From Gemmatimonadota bacterium (GTDB lineage Bacteria > Gemmatimonadota > Gemmatimonadetes > Gemmatimonadales > GWC2-71-9): 10,753 nt of DNA. This document shows, in pieces, positions 1 through 6,602 of this stretch (within the stretch, counting starts at the first letter, position 1; every line of letters begins with the position of its first letter). The notes beneath the pieces are model-generated. The model was given only the letters and a program-made list of their open reading frames with translations. It was not told the DNA's origin and did not search any database. Location of the stretch: NCBI GenBank assembly GCA_003220855.1, contig QHTP01000171.1, forward strand, positions 1 through 10,753. Direction: 5' to 3'. The position numbers and the translations under genes were made by a program.

Positions 1-1098
1 CTCGAAGAAATCGCGCTGGCGATCGACGATGAAGTTCATCACCTTCAGCATCGTCTGGCGCCGCTGCTCGATTGCCTGGATCATCCAGTGCGCGCTGTTC
101 ATGCGCTGGTTGATGAACTCCTTGTTCTCGCCCTGGAACTTCTTTTTGTCGCGCGCGATGTCCTGGTACGTCTTCGAGATCCGCAGGCGCGGCAGCCCCG
201 CGTCGTTGAGGAAGACCTTGTACTCCCCGTCGATCTTTTCGACCACCAGGTCCGGAATGATGTACGCGTCGTTGGCCGCCGAGTGCTGCAGGCCCGGCTT
301 GGGGTCGAGTTTGGCCAGTTCGTCGGCGACCTTCTGCACTTCGGTGGCGTCGAGCCCGAAGCGCTTGCCCAAGTCGCTCCAGCGGTGCGCCTTCAGGTCG
401 TCGAAGGCGTCGCGCACCAGCCGGTACGCCAACGTGTCGGTCTCGGCGCGTGCGTCGAGCTGGAGCAACAGGCACTCGCGCAGATCGCGGGCGCCTACCC
501 CGGGCGGATCGAGCTTCTGGATGATATGGAGCATCTCCTCGGCTTCGGAGATCGTGAACAGCTGCGGCTGGACGTCCTGCTCCGACTCGGCCGCGTGCTC
601 CTCCAGCAGCTGGTTCGCGCCGCGCACGATCTCTTCGAGCGTGGCGCCGAGGTAGCCGTCCTCCGCGATGTTCCCGATGAACTCCTCGGCCAGGAGCTGC
701 TGGCGGGGCGTCAGGTCGAGCAGCCGCATCTGGTCCCGCAGGTAGTCGGACAGGTCCTTGCTCTCGACCGGCACGGGCTCGACGTATTCCCGCGCTTCGC
801 TCATGTCGCGGGGCGGCGCGCTCGAGTCCGAGCCGTCGTCGAGCAGGATCTCCTCCCAGTTGGGCTCGTCGTTGGCTTCGGCCTCTTTCTTGTCTTCCTT
901 GGCCTCCTCCGCCAAGGGCACCTCGGTCTCCTCCTCCGGCTCGACCAGTTCGAGGAACGGGTTGCCGAGCAGCTCCTGCTTCAGGTGTTGCTGGAGATCG
1001 AGCAGCGGCATGTACAACAGGTCCATGGCCTGGTACAGCCGCGGGTTGATGCGGAGCTGCTGCGACAGTCCGGTGTGTTGCTGCAGGCCGGTCTTCAT
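1..1098 (-). CDS. rpoN: RNA polymerase sigma-54 factor, 3' end missing (left edge)
   Basis: Sigma-54 directs RNA polymerase to -24/-12 promoters that need an AAA+ activator. The window holds the first 366 codons; the family is usually about 450-500 residues. Visible parts are the glutamine- and leucine-rich region I (residues about 5-52, including LSQQLRINPRLYQAMDLL and QELLGNPFLEL), a very acidic region II linker (about 53-115), and the core-binding domain with EDGYLGATLEEI (146-157) and KLDPPGVGARDLRECLLLQL (195-214). A second lobe follows, with IIPDLVV (280-286) and FINQRMNSAHWMIQAIEQRR (329-348). The helix-turn-helix and RpoN box lie beyond the window. About 20 extra acidic residues (about 160-182) sit inside the core-binding domain. 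The ATG at 1098 overlaps the lptB stop as ATGA and has no clear Shine-Dalgarno, which suggests translational coupling. rpoN following lptB matches the known proteobacterial order. The identification is firm. Confidence 0.96.
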   Translation of the reverse strand, partial: MKTGLQQHTGLSQQLRINPRLYQAMDLLYMPLLDLQQHLKQELLGNPFLELVEPEEETEVPLAEEAKEDKKEAEANDEPNWEEILLDDGSDSSAPPRDMSEAREYVEPVPVESKDLSDYLRDQMRLLDLTPRQQLLAEEFIGNIAEDGYLGATLEEIVRGANQLLEEHAAESEQDVQPQLFTISEAEEMLHIIQKLDPPGVGARDLRECLLLQLDARAETDTLAYRLVRDAFDDLKAHRWSDLGKRFGLDATEVQKVADELAKLDPKPGLQHSAANDAYIIPDLVVEKIDGEYKVFLNDAGLPRLRISKTYQDIARDKKKFQGENKEFINQRMNSAHWMIQAIEQRRQTMLKVMNFIVDRQRDFFE

Positions 1099-2300
1099 AC
1101 GGGTTGCAGCTGGGCCAGACGGGCGCGCAGGCGCGCCGTGAGGGTGGGCCCGAGATAGAGGTTCGCCACGCGGTCGTCGAACACCAGCTCGCGCACGGTG
1201 CCGCCGACCTGCACTTTCCCTTCGAACATGATGTAGGCGCGGTCCACGATGTCGAGGGTCTGCTCCACGTTGTGATCCGTGATCAGCACCCCGATGCCCC
1301 GGTGGCGCAGGCCGGCCACGATGGTCTGGATGTCGTGTACGGCGATCGGATCGACGCCGGCGAACGGCTCGTCCAGCAGCATGAACTTGGGCTCGGTGAC
1401 GAGCGCGCGGGTGATCTCGAGCCGGCGCCGCTCGCCGCCCGACAGCTGGAACCCCTTCTGGCGCCGCAGGTGCTTGATGGCGAGCTCGTCGAGCAGGCGC
1501 TCCAGGCGCTCCGCCTGCTCACCATCGCTCAGCGGCAGGGTCTCGAGAATCGCGCGGACGTTCTCCTCGACGGTGAGCTTGCGGAACACGGAGGGTTCCT
1601 GCGCCAGGTAGCCGATCCCCATGCGCGCGCGGCAATACATCGGCTCCGGCGTGATGTCCCGGCCGTCGAGCACGATCTCACCACCGTCGGGACGGATCAG
1701 GCCGGTGATCATGTAGAAGCACGTGGTCTTCCCCGCCCCGTTGGGACCGAGCAGGCCCACGATCTCCCCCTGCTCCAGTTGCACGCTCACGTCGTTCACC
1801 ACGCGGCGACCCTTGTACGTCTTGACCAGCCCGTGGGCTTCGAGGCGGCTTCCGCCCGAGACCACGGGGTGCTCGCCGGTGGGCGACTCGGCGCGCGCCA
1901 GCGCGCGCTCCGCGGCCTCCAGCATCCGGTCCGCCACGCCGCCGCGGTCGCCTGAGAGCTCGGCCCACACCTCGGGGGTGAAGGCGACCGTGGTCGGCTC
2001 ACCGAGCGCCCCCAGCGGGTAGGTGACGATCTTCAGGAGCGCCAGCCGCGGCAGCACCGACGTCCGCAGGCTGGTGCGGAATTCCTCGACCGACAGGGCG
2101 CCGAGCTCGGGCAGGTCGGCGCCACCGAAGTGGGCGCGCAGTTTGAGGAACTCCTCGCGGTAGGCCACCGCGAGCTCGCCGAACGAAGCGCACCCTTGGG
2201 CGTCGCCGACGCGCGCCAGCGCCGCCGCCGCCAGTGGAAGCGACGAGTCGCGGGCCGACAGGAGGTCTGCCAGGTGACTGCGTACTGACGGGGTCGTCAT
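1095..2300 (-). CDS. lptB: LPS export ABC transporter ATPase LptB with long N-terminal extension
   Basis: This is the cytoplasmic ATPase that powers LPS extraction by LptFG from the inner membrane. In the 401-residue product the ABC domain starts near residue 152. It shows Walker A GPNGAGKT (185-192), the Q-loop glutamine in YLAQEPSVF (231-239), the signature LSGGE (286-290), Walker B FMLLDEP (306-312) and the H-switch histidine in ITDHNVEQT (340-348). Blocks such as MGIGYLAQEPSVFRKLTVEEN are typical of LptB. LptB is normally about 240 residues; here about 150 residues of unrecognised, mostly helical-looking sequence come first. The ATG at 2300 is favoured because it overlaps the lptA stop as ATGA, and the reading frame through the extension is open. 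An internal GTG at 1865 (residue 146) would give a standard-sized LptB but has only a weak ribosome binding site. The C-terminus overlaps the rpoN start by 4 nt. Confidence 0.95.
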   Translation of the reverse strand: MTTPSVRSHLADLLSARDSSLPLAAAALARVGDAQGCASFGELAVAYREEFLKLRAHFGGADLPELGALSVEEFRTSLRTSVLPRLALLKIVTYPLGALGEPTTVAFTPEVWAELSGDRGGVADRMLEAAERALARAESPTGEHPVVSGGSRLEAHGLVKTYKGRRVVNDVSVQLEQGEIVGLLGPNGAGKTTCFYMITGLIRPDGGEIVLDGRDITPEPMYCRARMGIGYLAQEPSVFRKLTVEENVRAILETLPLSDGEQAERLERLLDELAIKHLRRQKGFQLSGGERRRLEITRALVTEPKFMLLDEPFAGVDPIAVHDIQTIVAGLRHRGIGVLITDHNVEQTLDIVDRAYIMFEGKVQVGGTVRELVFDDRVANLYLGPTLTARLRARLAQLQPV

Positions 2301-3649
2301 CGGCCCGGAGCTTTCTTCTTTGTCGTGTCCGCCGGAACTTTCTTCTTGGTCGAGTCCGGAGGAGCGGGCGGGGCGGGCTCGAGCTGCACGCCGTCGGCCT
2401 TTCCTGTGACGGTCACGCGAGTGATCTTGCCACCCGCGAGGGCGATGTCGATCATCGCCCCACGGGAGTAATTGAGCGACGGCAGCGAGTCGCGCTGGTT
2501 GTATTGATGCGTGAAGACACGGGCCGATCCGCGCGAGACGAGGCGGTGCAGCTTGCTCTTCGGCTGCCCCGAGCCGGCGGAGTCGGCGTTCTGCACCCAG
2601 TGCGCCGTGAGCGAATCGCCGGTGATCCAGTCCGGAGTCGAATCCCGCTTGGCCGTAGAGTCGCGCTTCAAGGTCGAGAACGCGTGCCCGAACGCGCGCA
2701 CCTCGGTCAACACCTGATCCGGAACGTCGAGCGCGAGCGAGTCGGCCCGGATCGTGGTGGCGCTCGAGACGGCCCGCGCGTGGACCGAGTCCTTGGGGCC
2801 CCAGGCGAACGCCTGCTGCAGTTTCTTGCGATCGAGGTGCAGATGAATCGTATCGGCGGTGAGGCGCCAGTCCGCGCTCGTGGCCACACCGTCGCCCAGC
2901 GCCTTGACGAGCCGGATGTCGCGACCCTGCAGGCCGAGCTCGATGCGGGTACCCGTGAGCGTGTAGGACTCCGTCCCCTTGCCCTCGACCCGAGGTTTGC
3001 CCAGGAGCAGCCCGAATCCCGCGACCTGGTCGAGCTGCATCGAGTCGCCCCGCGCTGCGAAGTCGCTGCGATCGATCGTCACGGCTCCCCCGCCCCACAT
3101 GCGGTCGTTGCCTTTGAAGCGTACCCGATCTGCGACGATCACATAAGGCTCGGCGGAATCGGCGGAACCACGGTAGTCGATCGTCGGGCGGCTCGAGGCG
3201 TACATCTCGAGGGTGTCCCGCACGCCCTTCAGGGCCCGGTAGTACGTCAGATTGGGTCCGCGCAGCACCGAGCCGCTGTTGCGGTTCACCGCGACCACGT
3301 TCTTGTGCGCTTCGAGCCGCTCCTGGCGGAGGAAGTAGGCGGCGGTCACGGCGTCGAGCGTGATGGCTGTGTCACGGATGTGCACCAGATTCTTCTGCCC
3401 GATCATGTCAAAGCGCTTGAGGCCGGCGAACCAGGCAACGCTGTCGGCGGCGAGGGTGCTCCCGGTGCCCTGACAGTGGGCCAGCACCCCACCGCCCGCG
3501 AACACATTGGTCTCGCCCACGCGTACCTCGACCTGTTGCGCCTGCCGTCCGACCGAGTCGATCACGATTGTGCACGGCCGCCCCCCGGTCGTGTCGGCGG
3601 GCGAGGTGGGTTGCTGGACGAGGGCGACGAGGAACATGGTAGCCATCAT
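2297..3649 (-). CDS. lptA: LptA/OstA-like periplasmic LPS transport protein, large form
   Basis: LptA-type proteins form the periplasmic beta-jellyroll bridge that carries LPS from LptC to LptD. This product is about 450 residues, against about 185 in E. coli LptA, so it resembles the longer OstA-like proteins. Repeated short beta motifs typical of the fold are visible, for example TLAADSVAWFAGLKRFDMIG, RLEAHKNVVAVNRNSGSVL and PYVIVADRVRFKGNDRMWGG. A short hydrophobic start (MMATMFLVALVQ) may be a weak signal peptide. The C-terminus ends in a proline- and lysine-rich tail with two DSTKKK/DTTKKK units. The ATG at 3649 is chosen because it overlaps the lptC stop as ATGA; in-frame ATGs at 3646 and 3637 are also possible, and none has a good Shine-Dalgarno. 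Family membership rests on motif texture plus the position between lptC and lptB. The exact role of the extra length is unknown. Confidence 0.82.
   Translation of the reverse strand: MMATMFLVALVQQPTSPADTTGGRPCTIVIDSVGRQAQQVEVRVGETNVFAGGGVLAHCQGTGSTLAADSVAWFAGLKRFDMIGQKNLVHIRDTAITLDAVTAAYFLRQERLEAHKNVVAVNRNSGSVLRGPNLTYYRALKGVRDTLEMYASSRPTIDYRGSADSAEPYVIVADRVRFKGNDRMWGGGAVTIDRSDFAARGDSMQLDQVAGFGLLLGKPRVEGKGTESYTLTGTRIELGLQGRDIRLVKALGDGVATSADWRLTADTIHLHLDRKKLQQAFAWGPKDSVHARAVSSATTIRADSLALDVPDQVLTEVRAFGHAFSTLKRDSTAKRDSTPDWITGDSLTAHWVQNADSAGSGQPKSKLHRLVSRGSARVFTHQYNQRDSLPSLNYSRGAMIDIALAGGKITRVTVTGKADGVQLEPAPPAPPDSTKKKVPADTTKKKAPGR
2311..2358 (-). repeat. Short tandem-like repeat encoding Lys-rich tail of LptA-like protein
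   Basis: Two 21 nt units (2311-2331 and 2338-2358) differ at two positions and are spaced 27 nt apart, which is nine codons. They encode D-T-T-K-K-K and D-S-T-K-K-K in the last residues of the product. The unit length keeps the frame, so this is probably a small duplication in a low-complexity tail. Confidence 0.75.
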
Positions 3650-4176
3650 TGGTTCGGCAGGGTGAAGCTGCCGGCCCTCCCCGTCGGGCGGGTCGCCGTC
3701 ACCACCTTGAAATCGGGGTCCGACGTGAAGCCCTGTCCCTCGATGTGGCGGGTCGGCTCGTCGAACACAAACGGCCGATCGGAGCTCACTTGACTGCGCG
3801 CCTGGCTGTAGTGCAGCACTTCGGTCCGGAGCGTCGCGCCGTCGATCCGCACCACCACCACGTTGCCGCGCGCCTCCATGTCGCCAGAGCGCCAATGGTA
3901 GGTGCCCTCGCGCGAAGTGAGCGTGGATGTCTGCGCACCGCGGGTATCGTAGAACGTGATGTGCACGTTGCGGAGCTCGGCGGTCTGCGAAGGCGAGTAG
4001 AAATATGCCGTGTCGGCACGCACGTGCGCGCGTTGGATGCCGTCGTTGGTCACATAATGCGACATGCTCAACAGCACCTGATCGGCGGAGTCGGCGGCGG
4101 AAATGGTTGCCGTGGGCTTGATCCCGGTGTCGCATGCGCTCAACACCACCGCGCAGAGGAGCCACGCGTACCTCAC
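3646..4176 (-). CDS. lptC: LPS export protein LptC, lipoprotein form
   Basis: LptC links the LptFG-B2 inner-membrane complex to the periplasmic bridge. The 176-residue product starts with YAWLLCAVVLSAC: a short hydrophobic stretch and a lipobox LSAC, with Cys15 as the likely lipidated residue. E. coli LptC instead keeps an uncleaved membrane helix. The body shows the LptC/LptA-like beta pattern, for example VRADTAYFYSPSQTAELRNV, TSREGTYHWRSGDMEARGNV and TEVLHYSQARSQVSSDRPF, the last resembling the typical end of LptC. The start is GTG at 4176, overlapping the kdsD stop as GTGA, with a GAGG about 11 nt upstream. The open frame continues further upstream inside kdsD, but that part is a shadow. 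Length is normal for the family. The assignment comes from the lipobox, the beta repeats and the position between kdsD and lptA. Confidence 0.87.
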   Translation of the reverse strand: MRYAWLLCAVVLSACDTGIKPTATISAADSADQVLLSMSHYVTNDGIQRAHVRADTAYFYSPSQTAELRNVHITFYDTRGAQTSTLTSREGTYHWRSGDMEARGNVVVVRIDGATLRTEVLHYSQARSQVSSDRPFVFDEPTRHIEGQGFTSDPDFKVVTATRPTGRAGSFTLPNQ

Positions 4177-5147
4177 GCGGCGCCCGCCCTCATCAGGTCG
4201 TGCAGATGCACTATGCCGATGACCTTGCGCCCCCCGTCCAGCACCGGCAGGGCCATGATGCCGTGCTGCTCCATCGCACGCACGGCGGCACCGGCGAGCT
4301 CGTCGCGCGTGGTGGTCTTGGGGGTCCGCGTCATGACGTCGCCCACCGGCAAGTCGAGGAAGGCGTCGGTCTTTTCCATGAGGCGGGTGAGATCGCCCGC
4401 GGTGACCACGCCGACCAGACTCCCCGCCTGGTCCACCACCGCGACGGTGCCCCGCTTCTCGGCGAGCAGCACCACGCACTCGCGCATGGGGCGGTCGGGC
4501 CCGAGCGTGGGGACTTCGCCCGTGAGCATCACGTCCCCGACGCGCAGCAGGAGATTCCGGCCTAGCGCGCCCCCTGGGTGCAGCGCCGCGAAGTCCTCGC
4601 GCCGGAATCCCTTCACTTCGAGCAGCGTCACGGCGAGGGCATCGCCCAGTGCCAGGGCGGCCGTGGTGCTCGCGGTGGGCGCGAGCGTCTCCGGGCACGC
4701 CTCTTCGGCGACGCTCGCGTCGAGCACCACGTCCGCCTGACGGGCGAGCACGGAGTCCAGGTCGCCGGTGATCGCGATGAGCCGCACGCCCAGCCGCTTG
4801 AGCTGGCTCACGAGGCCGAACAGCTCGTCCGACGCCCCGCTCCGCGACAGGAGAATAGCCACGTCGTGCCGCCCGACGATCCCGAGGTCGCCGTGCAGCG
4901 AATCGATCGGATGGAGGAACGATGCGGGTGTGCCGGTCGAGGTGAAGGTGGCGGCGATCTTGCGCGCGATGAGGCCGGACTTGCCGACCCCCGAGACGAT
5001 CACCCGGCCGCCCGCGGCCGCCAGGAGGCGCACCGCGGCGGCGAACGCCGGCCCCAGTCGCTGAGCCACGCGCCCGATCGCGTCGGCTTCGAGGGCGAGC
5101 ACGCGGCGCCCGCGCTCAACGAGATCGCTGGGCTCCGTGCGGGACAT
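4173..5147 (-). CDS. kdsD: D-arabinose 5-phosphate isomerase KdsD/KpsF
   Basis: KdsD converts ribulose 5-phosphate to arabinose 5-phosphate, the first step of Kdo synthesis, in the cytoplasm. The 324-residue product is close to E. coli KdsD (328). An SIS domain (about 35-185) carries VSGVGKSGLIARKIAATFTS with Lys56, the SLHGDLG segment (83-89), SRSGASDEL (101-109) and EEACPETLAPTASTT (148-162). Then comes ALHPGGALGRNLL with His190, the family's catalytic histidine. A pair of CBS domains follows (about 206-260 and 270-322), with MLTGEVPTLGPDRPMRE and MTRTPKTTTRDEL as the typical entries. The ATG at 5147 is supported by GGAG at 5158-5155, 7 nt upstream; both lie inside the end of kdsC, giving a 32 nt overlap. 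The stop overlaps the lptC GTG. The assignment is firm. Confidence 0.96.
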   Translation of the reverse strand: MSRTEPSDLVERGRRVLALEADAIGRVAQRLGPAFAAAVRLLAAAGGRVIVSGVGKSGLIARKIAATFTSTGTPASFLHPIDSLHGDLGIVGRHDVAILLSRSGASDELFGLVSQLKRLGVRLIAITGDLDSVLARQADVVLDASVAEEACPETLAPTASTTAALALGDALAVTLLEVKGFRREDFAALHPGGALGRNLLLRVGDVMLTGEVPTLGPDRPMRECVVLLAEKRGTVAVVDQAGSLVGVVTAGDLTRLMEKTDAFLDLPVGDVMTRTPKTTTRDELAGAAVRAMEQHGIMALPVLDGGRKVIGIVHLHDLMRAGAA

Positions 5148-5688
5148 CGCCACACTCCAGAAAGTACGTCGTGAGGAGACCGTGCCACTCGCCGCGCGCC
5201 TTGAGGATCCGCTCCGCAATCTCGCGGACGGCGCCCTGGCCGCCCGCTACGTCGGTGACGACCCGCGCCGCCGCCTTGACCTCGGGCACCGCGTTCGCGA
5301 CCGCGACCGGCAGCGCCACGCGCGCGAGCACCGGGAGGTCGGCGAGGTCGTCGCCCACGAACGCGCACTCGTCCCACGCGAGCCCGCGGCGGGCCAGTAG
5401 CGCCTCGAACGCCGGGAGCTTGCGGGCCGTGGGATCCTGGATGAGCTCGTCCACCGACAGCTCGCGCGCCCGCAGCGCCGTGGCCGTCGATTCCCGTCCC
5501 GTGAGCCACACCACGACGAGGCCCGCCGAGCGGAGCATGCGGATGCCGAGTCCGTCCTGGATATGAAAGCGCTTGAATTCGACGGGGTGATCGCCGACGA
5601 CTCCGAGATAGACGCCGTTGTCGGTGAGCACGCCGTCGACGTCGAAGCCGACGAGTTTCAAGCGGCGGGCGAGGGCTTGATCAAGCAC
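5116..5688 (-). CDS. kdsC: Kdo-8-phosphate phosphatase KdsC (HAD family)
   Basis: KdsC removes phosphate from Kdo-8-phosphate to give free Kdo. The 190-residue product matches the usual size and the capless C0 HAD type. Motif I is FDVDGVLTDNG with the two catalytic aspartates at residues 16 and 18; motif II is WLTGRES (61-67); a lysine follows in ARKLPAFEALLARRG (Lys90 is the likely motif III residue); motif IV is FVGDDLADLPVL (110-121). The family-typical VALPVAVANA and GGQGAVREIAERIL then follow. The GTG at 5688 is chosen because it gives the normal short N-terminus, has GAGG at 5700-5697 with 8 nt spacing, and overlaps the kdsA stop by 8 nt. GTGs at 5748 and 5745 are alternatives that would add about 20 residues inside kdsA. 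The 3' end overlaps kdsD by 32 nt. Confidence 0.95.
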   Translation of the reverse strand: MLDQALARRLKLVGFDVDGVLTDNGVYLGVVGDHPVEFKRFHIQDGLGIRMLRSAGLVVVWLTGRESTATALRARELSVDELIQDPTARKLPAFEALLARRGLAWDECAFVGDDLADLPVLARVALPVAVANAVPEVKAAARVVTDVAGGQGAVREIAERILKARGEWHGLLTTYFLECGDVPHGAQRSR

Positions 5689-6601
5689 GGAGGGCGCCTC
5701 GCGCGGGGGGCAGCGCTTTGGCTCGGTCCTCGACAGCCGCTCCACCACTCCCCTGGGACCTCGCCGCCGCGGTGCCCCCCGCCCTCGCGCTGCACCAGAC
5801 CTCGATTGCCACACGCACGATTCCTTCGAGCTGGTCCAGCGGGATCATGTTCGCCCCGTCCGAGGGCGCGTGCTCGGGGTCGGGGTGCGTCTCGAGGAAG
5901 AACCCGTCTGCCCCGGCGGCCGCGGCCGCGTACAAGAGGGGCGGGATGAACTCGCGCTGGCCGCCACTGGCGCCATCGGGCCCCTGCCCCGGCTGCTGGA
6001 CCGCATGGGTCGCGTCGTACACCACGGGGGCCCCGCACGCGGCGCGCAGGCGCGCGAAGTTGCGCATGTCCACGACCAGGTCGCCGTAGCCGAAGAAGGT
6101 GCCGCGCTCGGTCACAGCCACTTCGGGGGCGCCCCCGCCCCCGTCCCCGCCCCCGGCGCGCACCTTCTCGACGGCGCCCGCCATCCCGTCCGGTGACATC
6201 CATTGCCCCTTCTTGACGTTCACGGGGCGGCCGGCGCGCCCCGCCGCGATGAGCAGATCGGTCTGGCGACAGAGAAACGCGGGGATCTGCAGCACGTCCG
6301 CCACCTGGGCGGCCGCGGGCACCTGGGCGGCCTCGTGCACGTCGGTGAGGATCGGCAGGCCGGTGCCCGCGCGCACCCGGGTGAGCGACTCGAGACCCCG
6401 CTCCAGCCCGGGACCGCGCGCGCCCGCGAGCCGCGACCGATTCGCCTTGTCGTACGACGCCTTGTAGATGACGTGCACGCCGAGCGCCGCTCCCAGCTCC
6501 GCGAGCGCGGTACCGACCCGGAGGTTCAGGTCGTCCGATTCGACGACGCACGGCCCCGCGATCAGGAACGGGGCGGCCCCGGCCGCGAAGTGCCGCGCCA
6601 C
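5681..6601 (-). CDS. kdsA: Kdo-8-phosphate synthase KdsA, metal-dependent type
   Basis: KdsA condenses phosphoenolpyruvate with arabinose 5-phosphate to give Kdo-8-phosphate. Key blocks are FLIAGPCVVES (12-22), YKASYDKANRS (46-56), GPGLERGLESL, ILTDVHE, QIPAFLCRQTDLL (105-117), VNVKKGQWMSP, TERGTFFGYGDLVVDMR, YDATHAVQ (195-202) and LETHPDPEHAPSD (236-248). Cys18, His199, Glu237 and Asp248 sit where metal-dependent Aquifex-type enzymes bind their metal; the E. coli type has Asn in place of the Cys. A glycine-rich insertion (149-157) and a tail of about 35 low-complexity residues are extra. The start is uncertain: GTG at 6601, 1 nt after the pyrG stop, gives a sensible N-terminus, while GTG at 6661 would add 20 residues inside pyrG. 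Neither has a strong ribosome binding site. The 306-residue length is slightly above the usual 265-285 because of the tail. Confidence 0.95.
   Translation of the reverse strand: MARHFAAGAAPFLIAGPCVVESDDLNLRVGTALAELGAALGVHVIYKASYDKANRSRLAGARGPGLERGLESLTRVRAGTGLPILTDVHEAAQVPAAAQVADVLQIPAFLCRQTDLLIAAGRAGRPVNVKKGQWMSPDGMAGAVEKVRAGGGDGGGGAPEVAVTERGTFFGYGDLVVDMRNFARLRAACGAPVVYDATHAVQQPGQGPDGASGGQREFIPPLLYAAAAAGADGFFLETHPDPEHAPSDGANMIPLDQLEGIVRVAIEVWCSARAGGTAAARSQGSGGAAVEDRAKALPPARGALRA
6132..6154 (-). other. Potential G-quadruplex in kdsA coding strand
   Basis: On the minus (coding) strand there are four G-runs of 5, 4, 5 and 5 bases with loops of 1, 2 and 1 nt. It encodes part of the glycine-rich insertion at residues about 150-157 of KdsA. 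The pattern fits a very stable quadruplex in DNA or mRNA on sequence rules alone. Confidence 0.6.
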
Positions 6602-6602
6602 G

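Noticed and set aside
88..1158. Plus-strand open frame of about 356 codons opposite rpoN
   Set aside because: Same reason: it mirrors the rpoN reading frame, and rpoN is supported by clear motifs throughout the stretch.
2301..3098. Upstream extension of the LptB frame into the LptA-like gene
   Set aside because: The sequence becomes Arg/Gly/Ala-rich shadow coding opposite no constraint of its own, and the ATG at 2300 overlapping the lptA stop is a natural start.
2234..3793. Plus-strand open frame of about 519 codons opposite the LptA-like gene
   Set aside because: The minus strand fits the conserved kdsD-lptC-lptA-lptB order with ATGA overlaps at both ends. The plus frame has no recognisable start context or motifs and runs across gene borders.
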